64,000 nt of DNA from Bradyrhizobium oligotrophicum S58 (GTDB taxonomy: Bacteria > Pseudomonadota > Alphaproteobacteria > Rhizobiales > Xanthobacteraceae), in NCBI RefSeq assembly GCF_000344805.1, contig NC_020453.1, forward strand, positions 6,047,001 to 6,111,000, in the 5' to 3' direction. The notes below the pieces were generated by a model that worked only from the letters and a program-made list of their open reading frames with translations, made no database searches and was not told the origin of the DNA. The translations under genes and the position numbers were made by a program. Shown here piece by piece: positions 44,050 to 51,925 of the stretch; the stretch's first letter is position 1, and each line of letters begins with the position of its first letter.

Positions 44050-45747
44050 ATGGAAGCCCACGGACTGTTGAAGCGGCGGACGGCGGCCGGCGGATCGATC
44101 GCCAGCCTGCTTGCATCGACGGGGCGACCGGCGGCACAGGCAAAGTCCGAATTCGTTGCTGCGGCGGGCGCTGCCGCCGGTGCCGATCTGCTGGTGCTGG
44201 AGCCGGACAGTCCGCAATTCGCCGGGCTCACGCAGGGGTTCAACCGGCGCTGGCTGGCGCCGAACTGCGTGGTGATCTTCGTCCCGCTGACCGAGCAAGG
44301 CGCACAGATCGCACTGGCCAAGGCCATCGGCTTCGGTCCCGGCCATGTCCGCGTGCGCGGCGGCGGCCACTGCTACGAGGATTTCGTTTTCAGCGAGCAG
44401 ACGCTGGCGCTCATCGATGTCAGCCTGCTCGACGAGATCGGCTTCGACTCACAACAGGGGGTCTATTATGCCCAGAGCGGCGGCACCAATTGGGACCTCT
44501 ACCGGCGGCTCTATTGGCACTACGGGCTCACTCTGCCGGCTGGCTCCTGCTACTCCGTAGGCCTCGGCGGTCACATCTGCGGCGGCGGCTACGGCCTGCT
44601 GTCGCGCGAATTCGGCCTGACCGTCGACTGGCTGAGCGGCGTCCACGTCGTGACGGTCGACCGCAACCGCAACACGCTGTTCAAGCGCGTCAATCGGCAG
44701 AGCGCGCCGGGGCCGGACCAGAACCTGTTCTGGGCGCATACCGGTGGCGGCGGGGGAAATTTCGGCCTGATCACGCGCTATGAGTTCGCCACGCTGCCGA
44801 AGGCGCCGCAGCGCGCCGAGATCTACACCATGAGCTGGAGCTGGGCCGACACCATCGTGCCGCAAGGCGGCAAGGCCTATCTCAAGCAGATCATCGAGAG
44901 CTTCGAAGCCCTGACCCGGACCCTGCCGCCGTCGGCCTTCGCGCTGCTGAAGCTCGCGCACGAGGCGGCCGGCGCCGTTTCGCTGGTCGTCCAATACGCC
45001 TATGACGGCGCGCCGGGATCGTCGACGATCCCGGGATCGTCGACGATCCTGCCTTTGCTGGAAGCCACGCTGAACCAGTTCGGCATCTACGCGGCCGCGA
45101 CCCCACATCGCGGCGCGCTGATCGGTCATCCCATCTATCTCGCCAATCCCATCCCCTATCAGGATCTGACCTGGTTCGAGGCGGTCCAGACCCTCAACGG
45201 GTCCGGCCCGAACCAGAAGGGCAAGTACAAGTCGGCCTATATGCGCAAGGACTTTCCCGATGATCAGATCGCAACCATCTACCGCTATCTGAGGCTCTAT
45301 CCGACCGAAGCCGACGGCGAGCCGATCGACATGTCGCAATCGCTGCTGCAGGTCGACAGCTACGGCGGCAAGATCAATACCGTCCCCCCGCAGGCCACCG
45401 CCGTGTGGCAGCGCAGCTCGTTGTTCAAGCTGCAGTACCAGACCTATTGGCAGGACGTGGAGAGCGGCCCCAGCCCGAACGGCGAAGCGCATATCCGCTG
45501 GATCGGCGACTTCTATCGCGACATGTACGCCGCCTATGGCGGCGTGCCCGACCCGGCGAAGGACCCGTCGAACAATGTCGACGGCTGCTACATCAACTAT
45601 CCCGACACGGACCTCAACCAATATGGCGGTCGCGAGGGAGCGCTCAGACTCTATTACGGCGGCAACCTGCAGCGTCTGACCCAGGCGAAGGCGGAGTGGG
45701 ACCCGCTCGACTATTTCCAGAACGACCAGTCGATCATCGCAGCGTGA
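44050..45747 (+). CDS. FAD-linked oxidase with BBE domain (bicovalent flavin type)
   Basis: A 565-residue berberine-bridge-type flavoprotein. The FAD-binding half has RVRGGGHCYED (histidine for 8-alpha linkage) and GLGGHICGGGYGLLSREFGL (cysteine for 6-S linkage), so flavin is probably held by two covalent bonds. The C-terminal BBE region includes NYPDTDLNQYG and the ending LYYGGNLQRLTQAKAEWDP. Enzymes of this kind oxidise alcohols, sugars or amines with oxygen. ATG at 44050 with GGAGGGAGG; the N-terminus is Ala-rich with a weak RRTAAGG motif and no convincing signal peptide. An in-frame repeat of six codons is present (see findings). Confidence 0.9.
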   Translation: MEAHGLLKRRTAAGGSIASLLASTGRPAAQAKSEFVAAAGAAAGADLLVLEPDSPQFAGLTQGFNRRWLAPNCVVIFVPLTEQGAQIALAKAIGFGPGHVRVRGGGHCYEDFVFSEQTLALIDVSLLDEIGFDSQQGVYYAQSGGTNWDLYRRLYWHYGLTLPAGSCYSVGLGGHICGGGYGLLSREFGLTVDWLSGVHVVTVDRNRNTLFKRVNRQSAPGPDQNLFWAHTGGGGGNFGLITRYEFATLPKAPQRAEIYTMSWSWADTIVPQGGKAYLKQIIESFEALTRTLPPSAFALLKLAHEAAGAVSLVVQYAYDGAPGSSTIPGSSTILPLLEATLNQFGIYAAATPHRGALIGHPIYLANPIPYQDLTWFEAVQTLNGSGPNQKGKYKSAYMRKDFPDDQIATIYRYLRLYPTEADGEPIDMSQSLLQVDSYGGKINTVPPQATAVWQRSSLFKLQYQTYWQDVESGPSPNGEAHIRWIGDFYRDMYAAYGGVPDPAKDPSNNVDGCYINYPDTDLNQYGGREGALRLYYGGNLQRLTQAKAEWDPLDYFQNDQSIIAA

Positions 45748-45967
45748 CGGCGAGCGCGGCCGGTTCTGCCGCGGGGACTCGCGACGGCAGACGTTGGCGA
45801 CCGCCAAGCCGGGCGTCACATCCACTCGACTCACCGCCGCCGTCCTTGACTTCGGCAGTCGGTCCAGCCAGTTCTATCTGCACCCGGTTCCGCCTCCATC
45901 TCGCGAAGGCACCGGCAAGGCTCTGCATAGTTCATTGTTTTTCAACATAGTCATTCGGAGAACGAAT

Positions 45968-46261
45968 ATGAAATCATTCGTCGCGACGCTGTTTGCCACC
46001 GCCTTGATGCTGTCGTCCGCACCGGCCTCGGCCGTCGTTCTCGATCTCTCCACCATGAGCTGCAAGCAGTTCATCGACGGCGGCGAAGACGAGATCAGGA
46101 TGGTGCTGACCTGGATGGATGGCTGGTACAAGGGCGACCAGGACGAGGCCATCATCGACACCGACGTGTTCGTCGAGAACGCCAAGAAGTTCGGCAAGTA
46201 CTGCGCCGAGCATCCGACGGTCAGCATCGTCACCGCCGCGGAAAAGATCCTCGGCAAGTAG
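45968..46261 (+). CDS. HdeA/HdeB-family acid-stress periplasmic protein
   Basis: A 97-residue exported protein. Signal peptide MKSFVATLFATALMLSSAPA ends near ASA at residues 20-22. The mature part matches HdeA: LDLSTMSCKQFIDGGEDEIR, VLTWMDGWYKG and GKYCAEHP, with two cysteines that form the family disulfide. HdeA proteins unfold at low pH and keep other periplasmic proteins soluble. It follows the oxidase gene by 220 bases on the same strand but seems to have its own ribosome site (GGAG eight bases before the ATG). Confidence 0.88.
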   Translation: MKSFVATLFATALMLSSAPASAVVLDLSTMSCKQFIDGGEDEIRMVLTWMDGWYKGDQDEAIIDTDVFVENAKKFGKYCAEHPTVSIVTAAEKILGK

Positions 46262-46901
46262 GCCTTGGTGGATTGTCCAAAGCGTAGGGCGGGTTAGCGT
46301 TAGCGTAACCCGCCGAGCTTTCGCGAATGGGATGGTAGGCGCTCGCTCGCCCGCAGCGTTCCATGGATGATAGACAACGGCGGATTACGCCAACGCCAAT
46401 CCGCCCTACTCGCCAAGCGACTGAAGCAACAAGGTCAGCAATGCGCGATCAGACGCCTGATGCGCTTCGGCGGAGCCCATGCCAATTGTCACACTCGAGA
46501 ATCAAACCGGAATAGTGATCAAAATTGAACAGCCAGGCCCTCTCGGAATGGCTCCTGTAGGGACCGACGGCATAGCCGACCTGTGGCGTCCAATAGATAC
46601 GGCTTCAGCGCGTGACCCGCGTTGAGGCCGTATTTGGCTCCTTTTTCCCCGCCCCTCCCGCTGTCCAGCGGTAGCGCAGTCAGCGTCGCCGTCATCTGTT
46701 CGCGCCGGCCGGTGAGTTGTTTTGCGTTCGACTCTGATAGGCGCAGAACTCTGAATATGCTGATCCACACCTCGTTCGCACCGGCCCCGAGGTCCTCTTT
46801 GCAGGCAACGCGTGATCTCCGACTGCATAGTCCAACTAAAGAATTGAACGATATCCGGTCGGCTTGCGTTAGGGTGCGGCACACCCAGACCGGAGGGTCA
46901 A
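46262..46901. other. Intergenic region with a dispersed palindromic repeat
   Basis: About 640 bases without a supported gene. 46284-46410 is an imperfect inverted repeat. The rest has open frames on the minus strand (for example ending at 46519) whose products look like chance translations. The last 40 bases carry CGGAGGG, the ribosome site of the next gene. Confidence 0.5.
46284..46410. repeat. Dispersed intergenic repeat (GTAGGGCGGG...CCGCCCTACT)
   Basis: Ends pair as TAGGGCGG with CCGCCCTA; the inside contains a second short hairpin, GGGTTAGCGTTAGCGTAACCC. This layout is a familiar intergenic repeat of Bradyrhizobium-like genomes. No coding role. Confidence 0.65.
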
Positions 46902-47156
46902 ATGTTCTTCTATCCCTGGTTTCCAGCGCTGATGTTGGCAATGGAGTCGGGCAATGTCATCAACTACAGACTAGCCAAAATTGCCTATGGCGGACCATCG
47001 GCTGCCGCCGAAGCGAGGATGATGATCGGCGAAAAAATCGACGCAGCACTGAAGGCCGGCTCGATCTTGTTCGGAGGAGGCAGCTCAGCGCAGGTGATCT
47101 CATTCTATAGGGAGCAAGTCGCCGAGAATGCCTCTCGTTTGGGCTCGAAGAGCTGA
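46902..47156 (+). CDS. Small conserved-looking hypothetical protein
   Basis: An 84-residue protein starting MFFYPWFPALMLAMESGNVI, then RLAKIAYGGPSAAAEARMMI, then EKIDAALKAGSILFGGGSSA. The pattern of an aromatic start, MES-N-V and a helical EARxMxxEKxDAA stretch recurs in a family of short Bradyrhizobium-type proteins of unknown role (recalled, not searched). Ribosome site CGGAGGG lies before the ATG. The first part could be a weak membrane helix. It lies next to the decayed PhyH fragment. Confidence 0.68.
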   Translation: MFFYPWFPALMLAMESGNVINYRLAKIAYGGPSAAAEARMMIGEKIDAALKAGSILFGGGSSAQVISFYREQVAENASRLGSKS

Positions 47157-47199
47157 TCGGAATACGGATATTGCGTACCGACCCGGTTAACGGAACGTA

Positions 47200-47392
47200 T
47201 CTGGCCGATGCCGGGGGAGCCATTGGCCGCATTCTTCGCCGCAAGTCGTTGCAAGCGCGTTCCGGCCTGTTCAGGCGCGTGGCGGTCGAGCGCGGTGTAG
47301 AGATCGCTTGGCGCCGCTGGCGCTGCGGCGATGTGCAAAGCGCCGGCTTCGGCAAATTGTGATCTTTGCTGAGGGCAGAGCGTGAGCGTTAT
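47200..47392 (-). pseudogene. Decayed N-terminal fragment of the PhyH-family gene
   Basis: About 60 codons match the N-terminus of the intact gene at 43099-43791: TLTLCPQQRSQFAEAGALHI here against TLTLSPRQRTQFTESGALHM there, then HAPEQAGTRLQ against HAPEEAGIRLH. The start codon is ATA instead of ATG, the homology stops before any metal ligand, and the frame runs on into unrelated sequence. The 40 bases before the start also match the intact gene's upstream region, so promoter and gene were copied together. It cannot encode a working enzyme. Confidence 0.82.
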
Positions 47393-47536
47393 GCACGCGG
47401 GAAGATTGGAGCGCGGCGACTGAGCTTGGCAATCGCTCTCGGCTTTCACCGCGTCATTCCGGCACGCACGAAGACGCCGCACAGCGAAGCTGTGGCGCCG
47501 GGACGCGAGCCCGGAGGAGGTTTGAGTGGCCCGGTC

Positions 47537-47551
47537 TTAACCCTGCGTTAA
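47537..47551. promoter_or_regulatory. CtrA-type site TTAA-N7-TTAA
   Basis: A perfect match to the alphaproteobacterial CtrA consensus TTAA-N7-TTAA, ending 129 bases before the ATG of the Ser/Thr-rich protein gene. A similar site lies at the same distance before the paralogue at 51612. CtrA controls cell-cycle, motility and surface genes in this class. Binding is inferred from sequence only. Confidence 0.55.
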
Positions 47552-47679
47552 GGCAGCGGCGCTTGGACATACTCAGACGCAATTCGCTACGCCCGCTCCG
47601 ACCGGCATCTGCGTTGAAGAAGCGAGCCGAGCGCCAGCTTGCGCACGGCCTTTCCGTCTCTTCTTCACGCGAGAGTCCC

Positions 47680-48048
47680 ATGTCGATCAGCTCCGTCAGC
47701 ACGCCCATCGCGAGCGCCACGACCCAGGCCACCACGGCCGCATCATCCACCTCGTCCACGTCGCAGACATCATCATCGTCGGCCACGAGCTCGGCGAGCA
47801 GCACGTCGGAGAGCTCCTCCGGCGGCGGCAGCTCCTCGTCGGGCAAGACCGTGGTCAGCGATGTCTCGATCACGCTCGATGGCGTCACCACGACGACGAT
47901 CACCTATTCCGACGGCTCGACCGAGGTGACCAAGACCGCCGCCAGCTCGGACGGTAGCAGCAAAGGCGCGCAGACCTACAACGCGCAAGGCGCGACCGGC
48001 ACCTCGGCGAGCAGCACGGCTGCGTCGACCCAGGGAGCGACGGCCTGA
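47680..48048 (+). CDS. Ser/Thr-rich low-complexity protein with a VSIT-TTTTYSDG core
   Basis: A 122-residue protein: over half Ser, Thr and Ala, with a run SSTSQTSSSSATSSASSTSE, a Gly/Ser hinge and then DVSITLDGVTTTTITYSDGS followed by TEVTKTA. No signal peptide or membrane segment. The core recurs in the 94-residue protein at 51612-51896 (KVSITVAGEIITTTTYSDGT), and the C-terminal QTYNAQGATG pairs with QTYTARGTLS. The ATG at 47680 has GAGAG nearby; a longer frame from 47563 is less likely. Role unknown; it may be exported by a signal-less route. The CtrA-type site upstream hints at cell-cycle control. Confidence 0.75.
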   Translation: MSISSVSTPIASATTQATTAASSTSSTSQTSSSSATSSASSTSESSSGGGSSSSGKTVVSDVSITLDGVTTTTITYSDGSTEVTKTAASSDGSSKGAQTYNAQGATGTSASSTAASTQGATA

Positions 48049-48341
48049 GAGCCCACCCCGATCGCGTGTCCCGTCCTGCAAGATGCGCGTCGCGCTGAAC
48101 GACGGCGTGACGCGCACCCGTGACTGCCGCATTGCGAACGCGCGAGTTCCAACCGAGGAACCTTGCGCGCATCGCATCAGGCCGGCGACACCGCAACGGC
48201 GCGCGCGACGGCCCTTGCCCTGCAGTGACGCCGCGAAGCAACAGTCCGATCGAGATGTCATCACGGTCGCATTGTTAATTTGCGTGGCCGATCCGAGTCA
48301 GCGCTGTTGGCAGGATCATCTGCTGACGGGGGAGGATGTCG

Positions 48342-48599
48342 ATGTTGCGGGGTGTAATCGGCGCGGCGCTGCTGATGCTGGCGATGGGTTCCGAGCTGCA
48401 GGCGGCCAACGACGCAGGCGCGGAGACGCGGATGTCGTGCTCGGAAGTCCGCTACTACGTCGAGAAATATACCGCCGAGGTCGCCGAGATGTATGCGCGC
48501 AGCCGCGGCGCAACCGAGGCCCAGATCAGCCGCGCGCGGCGGTGCCTGACGCCCATCCACTTCCGCCGGGCGGAGCGGTGGCGGAGCTACACGGAGTAG
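48342..48599 (+). CDS. Small secreted protein of unknown function
   Basis: An 85-residue protein with a signal peptide (RGVIGAALLMLAMGSELQAA) and a charged helical mature part containing two cysteines (MSCSEVRYYVEKY and ARRCLTP). The second ATG, 48342, is chosen: GGGGGAGG touches the first ATG at 48336 but is six bases from the second. The spacing of the cysteines would allow one disulfide in the periplasm. No family recognised. Confidence 0.75.
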   Translation: MLRGVIGAALLMLAMGSELQAANDAGAETRMSCSEVRYYVEKYTAEVAEMYARSRGATEAQISRARRCLTPIHFRRAERWRSYTE

Positions 48600-48696
48600 G
48601 CGCCGGACGCGATTGAAGCGCTCCTCTTCGCATCAGAGTTTGATGGCGCGAATCCCGCCGTTGGATTGTGGCACCGCGGACGCCCCGGCTTTGCTC

Positions 48697-48795
48697 GTCA
48701 TACCCCGCGCAGGCGGGGTATCCAGTACGCCGCAGCCTCTCGGCCGATCACTGCTGTTCCGGAGTACTGAATCGCCCACCTCCGCGGGCGATGAC
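48697..48795. repeat. Dispersed palindromic repeat (GTCAT...CCAGTAC / GTACTG...GATGAC)
   Basis: An imperfect inverted repeat: GTCATACCCCGC...TCCAGTAC on the left pairs with GTACTGAATCGCCC...GGGCGATGAC on the right. It belongs to the most common intergenic repeat type of Bradyrhizobium and related genomes. It lies between two convergent genes and may act as a bidirectional terminator. Confidence 0.7.
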
Positions 48796-48871
48796 AGTTG
48801 AGTTTGTCGCGCGACACGTCTGCTTCAAGGCAGTCTGCATCGCGCGATGCGCCTAGCGGACGTCCCTCGTC

Positions 48872-50140
48872 TCATGCCTGCTCGATCGCGGCCGGCATCT
48901 TGGCGACCGACATCAAGGAGCGCGCGACCTGGTTGAGGAGCTGGTCGGCGTTCTCCTCCTCGGCCAGCGACTTCGACAGCAGCGCGACGACGGCGCTGTG
49001 GCGGAGCTGGGAGGCGAGATTGCGGGCGGTGGTGTAGCCTGACATCTCGTAATGCTCGACGCGCTGCGCGGCACCAATCAAAGCCAGGTCGGCGGCGGCA
49101 TCCTCCTTGTCCTCGCCTTGCGTCATGATCTCCTGGCCTTCCTCGACCAGGCCCATCATGCCCTTGCAGGGTTTGGCGCGCGGCGTCTTGCCGAGCAGAT
49201 CGAAGCATTCGTTGATGCGCTCGATCTGCGCCTCGGTCTCGACCAGATGCTGCTCGAACAATTCGCGCAGCTGGTCGAAACGGGCGGCCTCCGCCATCTT
49301 CGGCAGCGCCTTGGTGAGCTGCTTCTCGGCATGAAGAATGTCGCGCAGCTCCTCGATCAGGAGATCGCCGAGGCCCGCCTCGTCGACCGGCGGCGAGCTC
49401 TCGGTGACGATCGCATTGGCCGCGCCGTTCTCGGCGGCCTGAATCGCCGGCGAGTCCGTGAACACCCAGTCGCCGCCCTCGTTCCACGGGCCGCGGGTGT
49501 CGATCTCGCCGTGATCGCCCGATCCGGTGGAGTCATTGAAGAACTGATCGACCAGTCCAGGGGTGGGCGCGATGCGGCCGATGCTGAAGGCCGGCTTGTT
49601 CATGCTCTCCAGCGCCAGCGCGAACGCCTTCATGTGGGTGATCTCGCGCGTCATCAGGAACTGCAGCGCGTCCTTGGTGCCGGCATCGTCGGTGAAATTG
49701 ATCAGCCGTTCATAGACGATCTTGGCACGCGCTTCGGCCGCGATGTTGCTGCGCAGGTCGACGTCGAGCTCGCCGGTGATCTTGAGATAATCGGCGGTCC
49801 ACGGATTGCCCTGCGAGTTGAACAGGTTCACGCCGCCACCGCCGCAGATCGCGATCAACGGATCGGCCTCGGCGGCCTCGCGGTCGAACTTCGCCGGCTT
49901 CAGGTGCATGCGCGCGAGCGTGCCGACCACCTCGAGATGGCTGAGCTCCTCGGTGCCGATGTCCATCAACAGATCCTTGCGATCAGGATCCTCGCAGTTG
50001 AGGCCCTGGATCGAGTACTGCATGGCGGCCGCGAGCTCGCCATTGGCGCCGCCGAACTGCTCGAGCAGCATGTTGCCGAAGCGCGGATCGGGCTCGTCGA
50101 CGCGAACGGTGAACATCAGCTTCTTGACGTGGTGATACAT
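48872..50140 (-). CDS. Manganese catalase fused to a DUF892 (YciF-like) ferritin-like domain
   Basis: A 422-residue fusion. Residues 1 to about 230 are a manganese (non-haem) catalase: glutamates and histidines that would bind two Mn ions are in LLEQFGGANGELAAAMQYS, GTEELSHLEVVGTLA, AEARAKIVYERLI and REITHMKAFALAL. Residues from about 255 form a DUF892 domain, starting DLLIEELRDILHAEKQLTKA and continuing FEQHLVETEAQIERINECF and ENADQLLNQVA. Mn catalases break down hydrogen peroxide; YciF-type proteins are stress-linked with a ferritin-like fold and possible di-metal site. The ATG at 50140 is chosen over 50173 because homologues start near MYHHVKKL. It probably acts in oxidative or desiccation stress. 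Confidence 0.9.
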   Translation of the reverse strand: MYHHVKKLMFTVRVDEPDPRFGNMLLEQFGGANGELAAAMQYSIQGLNCEDPDRKDLLMDIGTEELSHLEVVGTLARMHLKPAKFDREAAEADPLIAICGGGGVNLFNSQGNPWTADYLKITGELDVDLRSNIAAEARAKIVYERLINFTDDAGTKDALQFLMTREITHMKAFALALESMNKPAFSIGRIAPTPGLVDQFFNDSTGSGDHGEIDTRGPWNEGGDWVFTDSPAIQAAENGAANAIVTESSPPVDEAGLGDLLIEELRDILHAEKQLTKALPKMAEAARFDQLRELFEQHLVETEAQIERINECFDLLGKTPRAKPCKGMMGLVEEGQEIMTQGEDKEDAAADLALIGAAQRVEHYEMSGYTTARNLASQLRHSAVVALLSKSLAEEENADQLLNQVARSLMSVAKMPAAIEQA

Positions 50141-50497
50141 GGGAGGCCTCGGACATTGGGGGACGCAGCTCAAGTCCGAACGGCCGGAGGTACAGGGTTG
50201 TTCCTCCTGCTGATGCGAAACATCGCCGGTCGTGCGGACCAGAGCCGCGGCGTGCCGGACCGCCCTCGCCCGCCTCTCATATGCACGCTGAGTCTCGCAT
50301 GATAGGTCCCGCCGCGGCGGATGGTGTCATCGGCGCTTAGCGGGCCGGTGCGAGGAGCTTTGCGCGAGGAACTTGTTGAGATCAGCGCTCCCGGCGCGCC
50401 CGGCCCGGATTACCGCTGGACAACCTGTTGGCAGCTGAGCAACTGCCTCTTGCTAAGCTTTTACCTGCTCGCCTAAGCTGTTCCACTGGAGAGTGAG
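50141..50497. other. Divergent intergenic region
   Basis: About 360 bases between the catalase fusion and the divergent hypothetical pair. It should hold both promoters. The stretch 50340-50470 includes several GAGGAGC- and GAGGAAC-like repeats but no symmetric operator I can support. Confidence 0.4.
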
Positions 50498-50998
50498 ATG
50501 TTGATGCGAACACCCGCCAGGGAGAAGCCAGGACTCGGCGAGCGCCTCCGCCGGGTCATCGAGCGACTCCGCGACCACGCATCCACGTTCACGCCGTCGT
50601 CGCTGGGCGGAGCCGCAGCACGCAATCCCTCCTATCATGTCGTCGACGAAGAGTTCGATGACAGCAACATGGAGGTGGCGCTGGCGGCGCTCATCGACTC
50701 CATCGAGCGGCCGGCGAAGACGGCGCCGGCGCGCTTCCCGAGCCTCGCGCGCGTGACCGCATCACGCCAGGCGCCGCACATCCCGGTCTACGAACGGCCG
50801 CCCTATTTCGATCTCGAGCCGCGGCAATTCGAAGTCGAGCCGCGGCGGACGCCACACGATGAGCCGGCCGAGCGGATCGTGCCCGAGGACGAGCTGTCGG
50901 AGTTGCGGAAGGATCTCATGAGCGCGATCTCGGCGCGGCTCGGATCGCCCGACGACCATCTGGCGACGATCAGGACTCTGCTGAGGTCCGTGAAGTAA
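50498..50998 (+). CDS. Hypothetical protein, Pro/Arg/Glu-rich, first of a coupled pair
   Basis: A 166-residue soluble protein. The N-terminus is basic (REKPGLGERLRRVIERLRDH), the middle has SYHVVDEEFDDSNMEVALAA, and the C-terminus is a helix with ELSELRKDLMSAISARLG. No signal peptide. Its stop shares a base with the next start (TAATG at 50996-51000), so the two are translated together and probably interact. No family recognised. The ribosome site GGAGAGTGAG is strong. Confidence 0.72.
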   Translation: MLMRTPAREKPGLGERLRRVIERLRDHASTFTPSSLGGAAARNPSYHVVDEEFDDSNMEVALAALIDSIERPAKTAPARFPSLARVTASRQAPHIPVYERPPYFDLEPRQFEVEPRRTPHDEPAERIVPEDELSELRKDLMSAISARLGSPDDHLATIRTLLRSVK

Positions 50999-51375
50999 TG
51001 TGGGGCCGCAGCAACATCGGCAAGACCGTCGAGGAGCTGACGGACCATCTGCGGCTCGTCGATCATGTGCGCGCGCTGCAGGAAGGCCAGAAGGAGATCG
51101 CCGAGGCGATCAGGGCGGTCAACCATCGCCTGACCTCGATGGAGGCCGAGTTCAGGACGCTGAAGGCCGAGACCCAGCGCGACGCGTTGCGCGAGGTGCA
51201 GCACGCGGTGACCGCGGTCCAGGGCTCGGTCCATGACGAGCTGACACGGATGGCGACGCGGCTCGTGGTGCTGGAGCAGGCGCTGCGGCGCGAGGCCGTG
51301 CGTCCCCCGGCACCGCCGGCCGGCAACCCGCGCGGCGTTGCGCAGCCACCGCTGCGCTCCGACGGCACCAAGTAG
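50998..51375 (+). CDS. Predicted coiled-coil protein, second of a coupled pair
   Basis: A 125-residue protein, almost wholly helical from residue 8 to 95, with heptad-like spacing (LVDHVRALQEGQKEIAEAIR, then VNHRLTSMEAEFRTLKAE) and a proline-rich tail. It overlaps the stop of the previous gene. The length and shape suggest a structural or scaffold protein. No known domain; the partner is likely the preceding gene product. Confidence 0.72.
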   Translation: MWGRSNIGKTVEELTDHLRLVDHVRALQEGQKEIAEAIRAVNHRLTSMEAEFRTLKAETQRDALREVQHAVTAVQGSVHDELTRMATRLVVLEQALRREAVRPPAPPAGNPRGVAQPPLRSDGTK

Positions 51376-51467
51376 CCGGCGGACTTGCGGTTGATCGGGC
51401 GCGCCAAGACCGGCCGCGCCCCACGCGCGTCAGCCATGCAGAACACGCAAACGTTGCGAGACCGTCG

Positions 51468-51482
51468 TTGACACATCGTTAA
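51468..51482. promoter_or_regulatory. CtrA-like site TTGA-N7-TTAA
   Basis: Matches the CtrA consensus with one change in the left half (TTGA for TTAA). It ends 130 bases before the ATG of the VSIT-core paralogue, nearly the same distance as the perfect site before the gene at 47680. The left half is also part of TTGACA, a -35-like hexamer, so the sequence may be read in two ways. Confidence 0.4.
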
Positions 51483-51611
51483 CCCGTCGGCGCGAGCCTC
51501 GCGGCGGACCTCACGCACGAGGCCAAAGGCGACGACAGTCCCGTCGCAGGGTGCGGACGTCAGCACCGGATCCGCAGCCCGCATCGGCCTCACATCCGAG
51601 CGAGGCGAGCC

Positions 51612-51896
51612 ATGCCCATCAATGCCATCGGCTCCGTCACCACGACTTCGGCGGCCCCCGCGGCGACCGCCCTCGCGCGCGCGGGATCGCGCTCCGCGGT
51701 CAGCACGGCCGGCGTGCCCACGGCGAGCAGGATCGTGATCAGCAAGGTCTCGATCACGGTTGCCGGCGAGATCATCACCACGACAACCTATTCGGACGGC
51801 ACAACCGGGGTGACGGTCTCCACAGCACCGCCGAGCACGGGGCTGCAGACCTACACCGCCCGGGGAACTCTCAGCGGCGGGCGCATCGCCGCGTGA
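51612..51896 (+). CDS. Ser/Thr/Ala-rich small protein, paralogue of the gene at 47680
   Basis: A 94-residue protein without signal peptide. The N-terminal half is Ala/Ser/Thr-rich; the core KVSITVAGEIITTTTYSDGT and the following GVTVSTA, QTYTARGT correspond to the same parts of the 122-residue protein 3.9 kb to the left. The ATG follows GAGGCGAGCC. It lacks the long serine run of the paralogue. Role unknown; the shared core may be a beta-rich motif. Confidence 0.75.
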   Translation: MPINAIGSVTTTSAAPAATALARAGSRSAVSTAGVPTASRIVISKVSITVAGEIITTTTYSDGTTGVTVSTAPPSTGLQTYTARGTLSGGRIAA

Positions 51897-51925
51897 GACG
51901 GCGCGCTTGGCGTCGCCGGCGGCGT

